NCBI GenBank assembly: GCA_910587595.1
Contig: CAJULQ010000005.1
Coordinates: 73,041 to 137,040 of the forward strand
Length of the DNA: 64,000 nt
Origin: an uncultured Christensenellaceae bacterium
GTDB taxonomy: Bacteria; Bacillota; Clostridia; Christensenellales; Pumilibacteraceae
Reading direction: 5' to 3'
The translations under genes and the position numbers were made by a program. Below the pieces are notes generated by a model that saw only the letters and a program-made list of their open reading frames with translations, did not search any database and was not told where the DNA came from. Below are positions 1 through 7,934 of the stretch, one piece after another (positions within the stretch are counted from its first letter, which is position 1; each line of letters begins with the position of its first letter).

Positions 1-243
1 CGCTCGCTGCGCTCGGTCGAAATGACATAGCTGTGGTTGTATCACCCCGAGCACGCTTATACAACCATATTGTCACCCCGAGCGTAGTCGAGGGGTCTAC
101 CCGTGCCGAGAGGAAAAAGATTTCTCCGCTCGCTGCGCTCGGTCGAAATGACATAGCTGTGGTTGTATCACCCCGAGCACGTTTACTTTTCCACCATTGT
201 CACCCCGAGCGTAGTCGAGGGGTCTACCCGTTGCAAAAGAAAA
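1..243. repeat. Array of composite palindromic repeats (array 1)
   Basis: Two repeat units recur. Unit B begins TGTCACCCCGAGCG and ends CGAGGGGTCT; unit A in reverse begins AGATTTCTCC and ends GGTCGAAATGACA. B copies are at 71-98 and 198-225. A copies are at 118-153 and, cut by the window edge, at 1-29. B at 71 plus A at 118 form one composite of 83 bp (71-153). Short related pieces (CACCCCGAGCACG) lie at about 42 and 168. The unit A dyad reads CCG-AG-CGC-A-GCG-AG-CGG, a hairpin with two AG/AG internal mismatches. Any open frame here is translated repeat. Confidence 0.9.
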
Positions 244-269
244 ATGCCCCGCGGTTATAAGGAGGGAGC

Positions 270-557
270 ATGAACCGTTACTTTGTGTATATCATGACAA
301 ATCACACCGACACCACTTTGTACGTGGGCGTTACGGGCAATTTGCCTCGACGCGTGCAAGAACATAAAAGCGGACAGATAGACGGCTTTACAAAAAAATA
401 CCGCTTGCATAAGTTGGTGTATGCCGAAGAAAGCGGTTCGGTGCGCGACGCATTGGAACGGGAAAAACAACTCAAAAAATGGCGCCGCGATAAAAAAGAG
501 GCGCTCATTCGGTCGATCAATCCCGCTTGGAAAGATTTGTCCGAAGATATGTGGTAA
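270..557 (+). CDS. Small GIY-YIG endonuclease-like protein
   Basis: A 95-residue single-domain protein of the UPF0213/URI type. The N-terminal strand pair carries VYI near residue 7 and LYVG near residue 18, the two halves of the GIY-YIG motif. They are followed by the helix with the catalytic arginine (LPRRVQEHK, about 25-33), a glutamate-bearing strand (LVYAEES, about 48-54) and a basic C-terminal segment (EREKQLKKWRRDKK). These are the expected active-site elements, so the domain looks intact. A good ribosome site (GGAGGGAGC) lies just before the ATG. No partner gene is in operon with it. It sits exactly between two repeat arrays (1-243 and 598-830). Members of this family are often annotated only as excinuclease-like; the cellular role is not known from sequence. 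Confidence 0.88.
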   Translation: MNRYFVYIMTNHTDTTLYVGVTGNLPRRVQEHKSGQIDGFTKKYRLHKLVYAEESGSVRDALEREKQLKKWRRDKKEALIRSINPAWKDLSEDMW

Positions 558-597
558 TGCTTGCTTGCGCTTGCATTTACGATACTGTTGCCCCGAA

Positions 598-830
598 TAT
601 GTTTATATTCCCACCATGGTCACCTTGAGTGCGCTTATACAATCATACTGTCACCCCGAGCACGTTTATACAACCATACTGTCACCCCGAGCGTAGCCGA
701 GGGGTCTACCCGTGCCGAGAGAAAAAGGATTTCTCCGCTCGCTGCGCTCGGTCGAAATGACAAAAAAGGGAGTGCTCGGACGAAATGACATAGCTGTGGC
801 TGTGTCACCCCGAGCGCAGCCGAGGGGTCT
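598..830. repeat. Array of composite palindromic repeats (array 2)
   Basis: Contains a full 83-bp composite at 680-762: unit B at 680-707 and reversed unit A at 727-762. A second unit B lies at 803-830. Shorter relatives of the B head are near 618 and 651. A half A unit (GGACGAAATGACATAG) is at about 778. Spacer text AGCTGTGG between units is shared with arrays 1 and 3. The 558-852 gap holds nothing else that I can see. Confidence 0.9.
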
Positions 831-852
831 ACTTGTTGCGAAAAAGCGAATT

Positions 853-1143
853 TTATTCTTTTTGATTTGTTGGTTTTATAATGTCCATACCAAGTTGTAC
901 GCCAAAACGGAAACCTTCTGCGTAATAGTCGAAATTATCTTGACTATTCAGAGTGAGTATGCAATCATTGACTTCTTCATACATTTTGTATAACTTAGGA
1001 TACGATTTTAATGTTTCGCGAAATTGTTTTTCGCATTCGGCTGTCTTTTTCAATTTTTTTTTGTAGTGTTTGGATAGGGATATACTTTCCGCATTGCCGC
1101 GGATGCCGTGAAACATTTGAAAGATAGCGCAAATTTTTCGCAT
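853..1143 (-). CDS. Small DUF6809-like protein
   Basis: A 96-residue protein of unknown function. The layout, an N-terminal Phe-His-Gly near a conserved Ser/Leu patch, a charged helix, then a C-terminal YAEGFRFGVQLGMDII segment, resembles the small Clostridia family DUF6809, where a GFRLGARLM-type helix is typical. The assignment is from memory of that pattern. The ribosome site AAGAGGAACC precedes the ATG. Codon use is more AT-rich than the neighbours and the gene is enclosed by repeat arrays, which suggests acquisition. Such proteins are common in gut Clostridia and in their mobile elements. Confidence 0.55.
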   Translation of the reverse strand: MRKICAIFQMFHGIRGNAESISLSKHYKKKLKKTAECEKQFRETLKSYPKLYKMYEEVNDCILTLNSQDNFDYYAEGFRFGVQLGMDIIKPTNQKE

Positions 1144-1276
1144 AATAGGTTCCTCTTTTTATATTGATGCATGCAGTATACCATAAATTTATTTTGTTTT
1201 ATTTCCATTTTGGAATTATAACTGATTTTTTGTGTTAAATGAAAGATTTCGGCTATGATAAACAACATTGCTATAC

Positions 1277-1439
1277 TGTCACCCCGAGCACGTGTGCGTA
1301 AGCAAACAGTGCAGTGCACTATTTGTAGCTACACGCGAGGGGTCTACCCGTGTCGAAAGAAAAAGATTTCTCCGCTCGCTGCGCTCGGTCGAAATGACAT
1401 AGCTGTGGTACTGTCACCCCGAGCGTAGTCGAGGGGTCT
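1277..1439. repeat. Array of composite palindromic repeats (array 3), with one expanded unit
   Basis: The first composite spans 1277-1399, 123 bp instead of 83. The extra 40 bp lie inside unit B (1277-1345), between CCCCGAGCA and GCGAGGGG, and themselves form a longer hairpin (see the findings). Reversed unit A is at 1364-1399 and a normal unit B at 1412-1439. Between 1144 and 1276 I see no gene. Confidence 0.88.
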
Positions 1440-1465
1440 ATATTGAAAACACATCAATTTTTCGC

Positions 1466-1494
1466 TTGACGGATACAGCGGGCTGTGGTACAAT
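1466..1494 (+). promoter_or_regulatory. Promoter of the riboswitch/P2-ATPase transcript
   Basis: TTGACG at 1466-1471 and TACAAT at 1489-1494 with a 17-bp spacer. The expected start at about 1501 sits immediately before the riboswitch. Confidence 0.8.
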
Positions 1495-1502
1495 AGCGGT
1501 AT

Positions 1503-1603
1503 CAAAAGGGAGTAATTCTTCGGACGGATCGTCAACATCGTGCCGCGGGCAATGCGGCTGGCGCCGTCGCCCCTTTCTTCGGAACGAGGTAATGAGACTT
1601 TTG
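1503..1603 (+). ncRNA. yybP-ykoY (manganese) riboswitch aptamer
   Basis: The leader matches the known class. P1 is formed by CAAAAG (1503-1508) with CTTTTG (1598-1603). The conserved GGGAGTA, GTCAACATCG and GAACGAGG segments appear in the right order, the last near 1582. This class senses Mn2+ and commonly precedes cation-export ATPases, as here. The 3' strand of P1 is also the 5' arm of the terminator that follows, so Mn2+ binding should favour read-through. Confidence 0.85.
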
Positions 1604-1634
1604 TCATTTTTTCGAATGGCAAAAGTCTTTTTTT
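1595..1634 (+). terminator. Riboswitch expression-platform terminator
   Basis: Hairpin 1595-1608 paired with 1615-1628 (14 bp with one G-U) and a T7 run at 1628-1634. It shares CTTTTG with the P1 helix of the aptamer, so the two structures exclude each other. Confidence 0.85.
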
Positions 1635-1703
1635 GTTCCGATTTGTCGAACAGTCATTTGCCGCCGCCGCCGCGCATACAATTTTTCGAGAGGAGAGGAC
1701 GCT

Positions 1704-4403
1704 ATGAACGCCGAGAAACTGACACAAAACGAAGCGATCGCCGAATGGGACGCCCGCCCCGAAACGGGACTGAACGCCGCGCAAGTGCGCGAACACGCCG
1801 CGCGGTGGGGCGAAAACAAGCTGACGGCCGCCAAGCCCAAGTCGCTCGCGCGCCGTATTTTCGACGGCCTCACCGAACCCATGATGCTCATATTGTTGGT
1901 GGCGCTCGCCATCACGGTCACGGTGAACGTGATAAAGGCGGCCAAAGGCGGGTCGTTTGATTTTATAGAGTGTTGCGGCATCGTGGCGGCCATCGTGATA
2001 AGCGTTGCCATAACCATAGTGATGGAGGGCAAGAGCCTAAAGGCGTTCGACGCGCTAAAGCGCATGGGCGAGGACGTACCCGTCACGGTGCGGCGCAACG
2101 GCAAGCTGGAAAAGATCAAGCAGAGCGAGTTGGTGGCGGGTGACGTGGTGTTTTTCGAAACGGGCGACAAGATCCCCGTGGACTGTCGCTTGTTGCAGTG
2201 CGAAAACTTTACGGTGGACGAATCGCCGCTCACGGGCGAAAGTCACCCCGTGCGCAAGAACGCCGACGAGGTGTATAAAGACAAGCAAGTGCCGCTGGCC
2301 GAGCGCAAAAACATGGTGTACGGCGGGTGCTACGTCACGTCGGGCAACGCGTCGGCCGTGGTGGTGGCGGTGGGCGACGGCACCGAGATCGGGCAGATCG
2401 CCAAGTCGCTGAGCGGCATGAAAACCCAACTCACGCCGTTGCAACAAAAGCTGGATAAACTCGGCAAGGTCATCACGCTGATCGGCGCGTTGGCGGCGGT
2501 CACCGTTTTTTGCATTCGGCTCGTTATGCTGTTTGTTACCCGCTCGGTGAGTTTCGACAGCGTGCAAGAAATATTCATAACAAGCATTGTGCTGATCGTG
2601 GCGTCGGTGCCCGAAGGGTTGCCCACTATCGTGGCGGTGTCTTTGGCGCTCAACGTGATCAAAATGGCCAAGCAAAACGCGCTTGTCAAAAAGATGGTGG
2701 CGTGCGAAACGGTGGGGTGTATCAGCGTGATATGCTCGGACAAGACGGGCACGCTCACCGAAAACAAGATGACGGTGGGCGGCGTGTACCAAAACGGCAA
2801 GCTGTTGTCGCCCGAACGCGTGACCAATGCATTTTTACTGCACAATTTCGCGCTCAACGCCACGGCCAATCTTTCGGCGGACGAGAACGGCAAAGAAACG
2901 TTTGTGGGCAATCCCACCGAGTGCGCGCTGTTAAAGGCGTACGGGGCGGCGGCGTCCGTGCCGTATGACGCATTGCGCCTAAATACGCAAACGGTGTGGC
3001 GGTATGCTTTTTCCAGCGAGGAAAAGAAGATGACCACGGTGGTGCGGCAAGAGGGCAAGCTGTTGGCGCTCACCAAAGGCGCGCCCGAAAAGGTGTTGGC
3101 GCTGTGCGAGATGTCGTCGGCGCAAAAGCACGACGTGGAAAAAGAGTTGGCCGTATACGAGGCGCAAGCCAAACGGGTAATCGCTTTTTGTCACGCGGTG
3201 TTGCCCGCGGCGCCCGACTTCGAACGCGAGCGTGCGCGGGTGGAGCGCAACATGGTGTTCGACGGCTTTGCCGTGATAAGCGATCCCGTGCGCAAAGAGG
3301 TGTATGCGGCGGTGGAAAAATGCCGCGCGGCGGGCGTGGGCATTAAAATGCTGACGGGCGACAACGCCGTAACGGCGCGCGCCATTGCCACCGAACTGCA
3401 AATCGTGCAAGACGAGGGGCAAGTGTTCACCGCCGCCCAGATCGAGGAGATGACCGACGCCGAGCTATACCGCCGTTTGCCCGACATCCGCGTGGTAGCG
3501 CGGTCTACGCCGCAAACCAAGTTGCGTATTGTGAACGCGTTGATGGCCATGGGCGAAGTGGTGGCGGTAACGGGCGACGGCATAAACGACGCGCCCGCCA
3601 TTAAAAACGCCGACATCGGCATTGCCATGGGCATCACGGGCACCGAGGTGAGCAAAGAGGCAAGCGACATCGTGCTCTTAGACGACAGCTTTTCCACCAT
3701 TGTGAAAAGCGTGCAATGGGGGCGGGGTATATACGAAAACTTTCAGCGGTTCATACTCTTTCAGCTCACCGTGAATATATCCGCCGTTTTGCTCACCGTG
3801 ATCTTTTCGCTCATTCCGGGCGGCGAAGCGCCCTTTAACGCGCTCGAACTTTTGTGGGTCAATCTTATCATGGACGGCCCGCCCGCGCTCAGTTTGGGAT
3901 TGGAGGCGGGCGGCCCCGAACTCATGCAACGAAAGCCCATACGGCGCAACAGCGGCATCGTTACAAAGACCATGCTGGCGCGCATATTGCTGAACGGATT
4001 GTTTATCACGGGCATGTTGCTCGCGCAAGCGCTTGTAAACTTTTTGCACGTAGCGGGCGGCATGGAAAAATCGGTGATGTTCACCTCCTTTGTGCTCTTT
4101 CAGTTGTTTAACGCGGTCAATGCCCGCGAGCTTGGCAGCCGAAGCGTGTTTTTGGGACTGCGCCGCAACCGTATCATGTGGATCGTGATGGCGGTAACGT
4201 TCGGGTTGCAGATCCTTATCACGCAGTTCGGCACCGTGGTGTTCGACGTGGCGCCGCTCGATCTTGTCACTTGGGGCAAGGTGCTCGCCTTTACCGTTTC
4301 GGTCATTGCGTTTAACGAACTGTATAAAGCGGCCACGCGATTGGTGCGCGAATGCGCGCGCAAACGCCGCGAACGTACGGGCGCGAAAGCTTGCAAAGCG
4401 TAA
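1704..4403 (+). CDS. P2-type cation-transporting ATPase (Ca2+/Mn2+)
   Basis: An 899-residue pump of the SERCA/PMCA-like P2 class that moves a divalent cation across the membrane at the cost of ATP. Visible in order: N-terminal cation-ATPase domain, TM1-2, the actuator loop TGES (177-180), PEGLP in TM4 (about 303-307, the cation-binding helix), the phosphorylation site SDKTGTLTE (aspartate about 346), GDGIND near 623, and the TM6 segment NLIMDG near 720. Length is usual. The ATG follows GAGAGGAGAGG. The upstream Mn2+ riboswitch argues that Mn2+ efflux is at least one physiological role, although the fold is usually labelled calcium-transporting. It is monocistronic, ending at a terminator. Confidence 0.93.
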   Translation: MNAEKLTQNEAIAEWDARPETGLNAAQVREHAARWGENKLTAAKPKSLARRIFDGLTEPMMLILLVALAITVTVNVIKAAKGGSFDFIECCGIVAAIVISVAITIVMEGKSLKAFDALKRMGEDVPVTVRRNGKLEKIKQSELVAGDVVFFETGDKIPVDCRLLQCENFTVDESPLTGESHPVRKNADEVYKDKQVPLAERKNMVYGGCYVTSGNASAVVVAVGDGTEIGQIAKSLSGMKTQLTPLQQKLDKLGKVITLIGALAAVTVFCIRLVMLFVTRSVSFDSVQEIFITSIVLIVASVPEGLPTIVAVSLALNVIKMAKQNALVKKMVACETVGCISVICSDKTGTLTENKMTVGGVYQNGKLLSPERVTNAFLLHNFALNATANLSADENGKETFVGNPTECALLKAYGAAASVPYDALRLNTQTVWRYAFSSEEKKMTTVVRQEGKLLALTKGAPEKVLALCEMSSAQKHDVEKELAVYEAQAKRVIAFCHAVLPAAPDFERERARVERNMVFDGFAVISDPVRKEVYAAVEKCRAAGVGIKMLTGDNAVTARAIATELQIVQDEGQVFTAAQIEEMTDAELYRRLPDIRVVARSTPQTKLRIVNALMAMGEVVAVTGDGINDAPAIKNADIGIAMGITGTEVSKEASDIVLLDDSFSTIVKSVQWGRGIYENFQRFILFQLTVNISAVLLTVIFSLIPGGEAPFNALELLWVNLIMDGPPALSLGLEAGGPELMQRKPIRRNSGIVTKTMLARILLNGLFITGMLLAQALVNFLHVAGGMEKSVMFTSFVLFQLFNAVNARELGSRSVFLGLRRNRIMWIVMAVTFGLQILITQFGTVVFDVAPLDLVTWGKVLAFTVSVIAFNELYKAATRLVRECARKRRERTGAKACKA

Positions 4404-4416
4404 AATACACATAACG

Positions 4417-4452
4417 AAAAAGCGGCGGACAAATACGGCCCGTCGCTTTTTT
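4417..4452 (+). terminator. Terminator after the P2-ATPase gene
   Basis: AAAAAGCGGCGG paired with CCGTCGCTTTTT, one G-U pair, T-rich 3' side. It could also serve the convergent yyaC transcript. Confidence 0.8.
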
Positions 4453-4523
4453 AATGTGATTTTAATGTTTTGCTAATTGCATTAAAATATGCGTATTTTA
4501 TATTGATAACGTAAAGCGCGCAT

Positions 4524-5057
4524 TTAAGCGCCCGTGTGCTTTACGGCGCATTTGAGCGCGCAGTCCACGGCGTCGGCAATGCGGGAGGCGAGGGCGAACA
4601 CAAGCCCCAATCGCACCGAATAGAGATTGTCCGCTTTGCCCGCCGCCACGGTGGCCGTTATGCTCACGTCGCCCACTTTGGGCAAGGATTTGCCGCAAGC
4701 AAGGCCGGGGCGCAAACTTCCTTTTTTGACGCGAATGGCGCCCACTTCATGGCTCTCGCCCACGCAAGAATCCACCGCAACGATCTTGCGGCCGGGGAAC
4801 GCGTGTTTGAGCTTGGTCACCGTTTCGGTAAGGTTGAGCGCGGTCACGGGGTCGTCGAGCGTGCCAAGCACTTCGCAGTCGGCGCGGCGGCCGCGCAACA
4901 TGTGCCCCACGAGCGGGCCGATACAGTCGCCCGTCACGCGGTCGGAGCCTATGCAAAGCACCACGGGCGGTCGGCGCAGCGAGCCGAGCGCGGCGCGAAT
5001 ATCGAAAGCGGTTTCCGAAACGGTTTGATCGGTCTGAGAGTCGCATTTGTGTTTCAT
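4524..5057 (-). CDS. yyaC: Spore protease-like protein YyaC
   Basis: A 177-residue protein of the YyaC family, related to the GPR spore-protease/hydrogenase-maturation-protease fold. Diagnostic segments are CIGSDRVTGDCIGPLVG (about 36-52), where an Asp/Asp pair lies in the metal-site region, GTLDDPVTALNL (about 65-76) and VAVDSCVG (about 93-100). Family members occur essentially in endospore formers. The exact substrate is not established, so only a spore-related role is claimed. No clear ribosome site precedes the ATG, but no better start exists that keeps the conserved N-terminus. It is convergent with the ATPase gene and divergent from the next gene. Confidence 0.85.
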   Translation of the reverse strand: MKHKCDSQTDQTVSETAFDIRAALGSLRRPPVVLCIGSDRVTGDCIGPLVGHMLRGRRADCEVLGTLDDPVTALNLTETVTKLKHAFPGRKIVAVDSCVGESHEVGAIRVKKGSLRPGLACGKSLPKVGDVSITATVAAGKADNLYSVRLGLVFALASRIADAVDCALKCAVKHTGA

Positions 5058-5155
5058 GACAAAGATTGTTGCCGCCCGCGCCGCCCTTTATACGTTTATT
5101 TTTTTTCGCAAAGGGAAAACATTTTTGCGAATACCACCGCAAGGAGTTACAGTAT

Positions 5156-6391
5156 ATGTATATCGACATTGCCATCATTGTGATCGTGGCGCTGGGCGCG
5201 CTGATAGGGTTGTGGAAAGGCTTTTTCAAAACGCTCATTTCCTTTTTCGGCTGGTTCATGTCTTTTCTGATCGCCATGTTGATCACCAAACCCATTGCCG
5301 AGGCGTTGCTCGATGTGGGCAAGATCCGTTCGCTCGTGCTGGGCACCGACGGGTGGTCGTTCTATTCGTGGATATTGGCGAAATTGCCCGCCGATCTCGA
5401 CGTGGGCGGGTTCTTGGGCGTATTGCTTAAACCCATACTCAAGATCGCGGGCGCATCCGCCACCAACGTGGCGTTGCTGTTGGCCAACGGCATGTTTAAC
5501 GTGATCGTTTGCATAGCGCTGTTTTTATTGATCCGCTTGTTCTTGTTGCTGTTCACCATGTTTGCCAACGCCATGACGCGCGGTAAATTTTTGGGGGCGC
5601 TCAACCGTTTGCTCGGCTTTTTGTTGGGCGCGGTGAAGGGCACGGCGCTTGTGGCGCTCGTTATGGTGGTGTTCACCTTTGTGATGGGGCTGAGCTTTAT
5701 GTCGCCCGTGCGCGAACAGATAGACAAAAGCGTAATCGCCCAACCCATGTATACGCAAGTGTCCCGCCTTACCGACAAGTTCTTGGCGGGCAACAGCAAA
5801 ACGTTGCAAAAGTTGCGCATTTTGGCGGGCGTAGATAAGGAAGAGGGCGAACAAGAGCCGTCGCCCGCGTGCGGCGTATACACCTCGGTGCAAGACGACG
5901 ACACTACGTTCAGCATCGAACTGAAAGAGGACGGCACGTTCGTTTTGCAGTCGGGCGGCGATCCGCGCGCGGGTACCTACGAATTGAATGGCGAGGCAAT
6001 CACGTTGCATTTCGACGACGAGGAGCAACCCACGTTAGGCACCGTCAACGTGCAAGACGGTTGGATGCTGATAGACGGCGTGTATCTCGGCAAACCCGAC
6101 GCGGTATTGCCTGCGCCCGAACAGAAGTGGGACGTAGCGGGCATTTATACGTGTACCGACGACGCAACGGGCGTGACCTATACGCTCACGTTGCGCGACG
6201 GCGAAATCACCTTGCTTGCCGACAACGAGATCACCCCGCACAAAGGACGGTATGATTTTTACGAAGATTTGTTGAACGTGTCGCTCGACGGCGACCACTA
6301 CGTGTGCGCCGTGACCGAAACCACCATAGAGTTGCAAGGCAAAGTGTTTGTCAAACAGTCGGTGCAAGGCGATAACTTCGAGATCGTGTAA
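5156..6391 (+). CDS. CvpA-family membrane protein with a beta-rich C-terminal extension
   Basis: A 411-residue protein. The first ~190 residues hold about four hydrophobic helices with the CvpA-type start (DIAIIVIVALGALIGLWKGF, then LISFFGWFMSFLIAML). CvpA homologues affect envelope processes and colicin V release, but the molecular role is unclear. The last ~200 residues are soluble and contain two similar beta-rich segments (ending GTYELNGEAITLHF and GRYDFYEDLLNVSL), of the kind seen in small lipoproteins such as 46209-46580. That fusion is unusual for CvpA, which is normally about 160-200 residues. The start is set at 5156 because AAGGAG (5141-5146) is well placed there; an upstream in-frame start would lack a ribosome site. 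Confidence 0.75.
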   Translation: MYIDIAIIVIVALGALIGLWKGFFKTLISFFGWFMSFLIAMLITKPIAEALLDVGKIRSLVLGTDGWSFYSWILAKLPADLDVGGFLGVLLKPILKIAGASATNVALLLANGMFNVIVCIALFLLIRLFLLLFTMFANAMTRGKFLGALNRLLGFLLGAVKGTALVALVMVVFTFVMGLSFMSPVREQIDKSVIAQPMYTQVSRLTDKFLAGNSKTLQKLRILAGVDKEEGEQEPSPACGVYTSVQDDDTTFSIELKEDGTFVLQSGGDPRAGTYELNGEAITLHFDDEEQPTLGTVNVQDGWMLIDGVYLGKPDAVLPAPEQKWDVAGIYTCTDDATGVTYTLTLRDGEITLLADNEITPHKGRYDFYEDLLNVSLDGDHYVCAVTETTIELQGKVFVKQSVQGDNFEIV

Positions 6392-6403
6392 AAAGGGGGG
6401 AAT

Positions 6404-6540
6404 AGACCCCTCGGCTACGCTCGGGGTGACGTTGTAGGGGAATGCAAACGCATACGGGGTGACATGGCCACAGCTGTGTCATTTCGACCGACTTTCTCTT
6501 TTACTGTCATTTCGACCGAGCGCAGCGAGCGGAGAAATCT
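6404..6540. repeat. Composite palindromic repeats (array 4)
   Basis: Reversed unit B at 6404-6430, a partial unit A near 6474-6491 and a full forward unit A at 6505-6540. Here B and A are separated and differently ordered from the 83-bp composite. The array lies in the 270-bp gap after the CvpA-like gene. A hairpin at 6583-6605 (ATTGCGGC/GCCGCAAT) followed by T5 may be a terminator. Confidence 0.85.
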
Positions 6541-6661
6541 TTTTCCACCCTCTATAAAAACATAAATAACAAAAAACGTACAATTGCGGCATAAAGCGCC
6601 GCAATTTTTCATATATATTCCCGTACAATATAAACCGAATACCGAAAAGAGGTGACGCGGC

Positions 6662-7843
6662 ATGGAGCTGATGAAACGGTTGGTGATCCTGACCGGAAAA
6701 ACGGGACGGGGCACGGCGCTGATCGAGCGCAACGGCATGGGCACGTTTATCACGGTAAACGCATTTTCGTTGCCCGATCTCACAGCGGGCGAATATGCAT
6801 TGGGGGTAAAGACCGCCGATAAGATCTTTCGGCGCGAGTTGGGGTCTTTGGGTAGGATCAAAGCGCGGTTCGCATTAGACGGCGACGTATCGGACGCGGT
6901 GCACCTCGTGCTTTTTTGCACGCAAGACGACGAGGTGGTATTATACGGCACCACCGAATCGCGCAAGATGTGGGAAAGCAACCTGATGGACGGATTGCGA
7001 GGTGAACGGGTTGAGAAGACGTTGGCAAATAGCGCGTCTGCGGCGGCAATTGCGCCGCCGTCGGAATTTACATACAGCGAAAGGAAAGTAGAAGACTACT
7101 TTTTATCCATCGATCCGTCGCAATATCGCGACAACGCGGTGGCGCAAGAAAACTACTACCGCTACGTGCGTTCGCCTTTTGCGGACGACAAGCAACAGCC
7201 TTCGGAGCAAGAACGAGCGGCCGAAGAGGTAACCGACGAGGAGGCCGCGGCCACGGTGGCGGCCGTGCTTTCGGACGAGCAAGACGAGCCGCAACAAGAC
7301 CAATCGCCAAAAGACGCGACGCAAGAATGCGCGGCGGCCGCCGATGCGGCAACAGAGCGCCGCGAAGAAATGCCGGGCGAGTTGGAACGCATGTATTTGC
7401 GGCGGCGATTTTCGCACCAAGACGTGTCGGCCGCGGCCGGACAAGCGGTGCCGCCCCCCGAAACGTCGGTCAAAAAAGCGTCGCAATACACGGTGGAACA
7501 AGCGGTGGCGGCCGTCAAAACGGGCGCGGCGTTTTACGCCACGGTCAAAGATAAGTTAGACGATCTTTTTGCGCGCGGCGAAAAGTTTGCGCCGCTCGAA
7601 CAAGCCATGCCTGGCACGCGCTGGGTAAAGGTGGATTACGACGCGAGCGGGCGTTACTATGTGGTGGGGCTTATCGGCACGGCGCCCGACTATATCGCCT
7701 ACGGCGTGCCGGGGCGTTACGGCGCCACGCCGCCGCCATTAGACGGCGCCGATTTCGTGCCCCTCTCGCAAGGCGGATCGGCCGAAGGATTTTGGGTGCT
7801 GTTTCAATCGGCGCAAACGGGTGAGGAGATATTGCGCCCCTAA
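6662..7843 (+). CDS. Unknown protein with a low-complexity middle
   Basis: A 393-residue protein I do not recognise. Residues 1-115 look like a compact alpha/beta domain (RLVILTGKTGRGTALIERN, then LVLFCTQDDEVVLYGT). Residues about 135-270 are acidic and Ala/Glu/Gln-rich, probably disordered. The C-terminal ~110 residues form a second domain with an aromatic/Gly-rich end (WVKVDYDASGRYYVVGLIG, then GRYGATPPPLDGADFVPLS). There is no signal peptide or membrane segment, so it is cytosolic. The ribosome site GAGGTG is 7 nt before the ATG. The next gene has its own promoter. Confidence 0.7.
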   Translation: MELMKRLVILTGKTGRGTALIERNGMGTFITVNAFSLPDLTAGEYALGVKTADKIFRRELGSLGRIKARFALDGDVSDAVHLVLFCTQDDEVVLYGTTESRKMWESNLMDGLRGERVEKTLANSASAAAIAPPSEFTYSERKVEDYFLSIDPSQYRDNAVAQENYYRYVRSPFADDKQQPSEQERAAEEVTDEEAAATVAAVLSDEQDEPQQDQSPKDATQECAAAADAATERREEMPGELERMYLRRRFSHQDVSAAAGQAVPPPETSVKKASQYTVEQAVAAVKTGAAFYATVKDKLDDLFARGEKFAPLEQAMPGTRWVKVDYDASGRYYVVGLIGTAPDYIAYGVPGRYGATPPPLDGADFVPLSQGGSAEGFWVLFQSAQTGEEILRP

Positions 7844-7876
7844 ACGCGTTCTCGTTGCAATTCCCCGTAAAAATGC

Positions 7877-7905
7877 TTGCTAAACAAGGCATTTCTTGCT
7901 ATAAT
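7877..7905 (+). promoter_or_regulatory. Promoter of the GH2-fold gene
   Basis: TTGCTA (7877-7882), 17-bp spacer, TATAAT (7900-7905). Confidence 0.75.
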
Positions 7906-7934
7906 GAAATATATAGCGTTTATAAGGGAATTGT

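Noticed and set aside
1..243. CRISPR array
   Set aside because: Repeats are palindromic composites with irregular spacing and near-identical spacers, and no cas genes are present.
33..260. Open frame of 75 codons, and a similar one at 561-788
   Set aside because: Both are translations of the palindromic repeats themselves (HPERSRG-like peptides) with no ribosome site and no family match.
1466..1960. Plus-strand frame overlapping the riboswitch and ATPase start
   Set aside because: It runs through the aptamer and terminator and out of frame into the ATPase; RNA structure explains the region.
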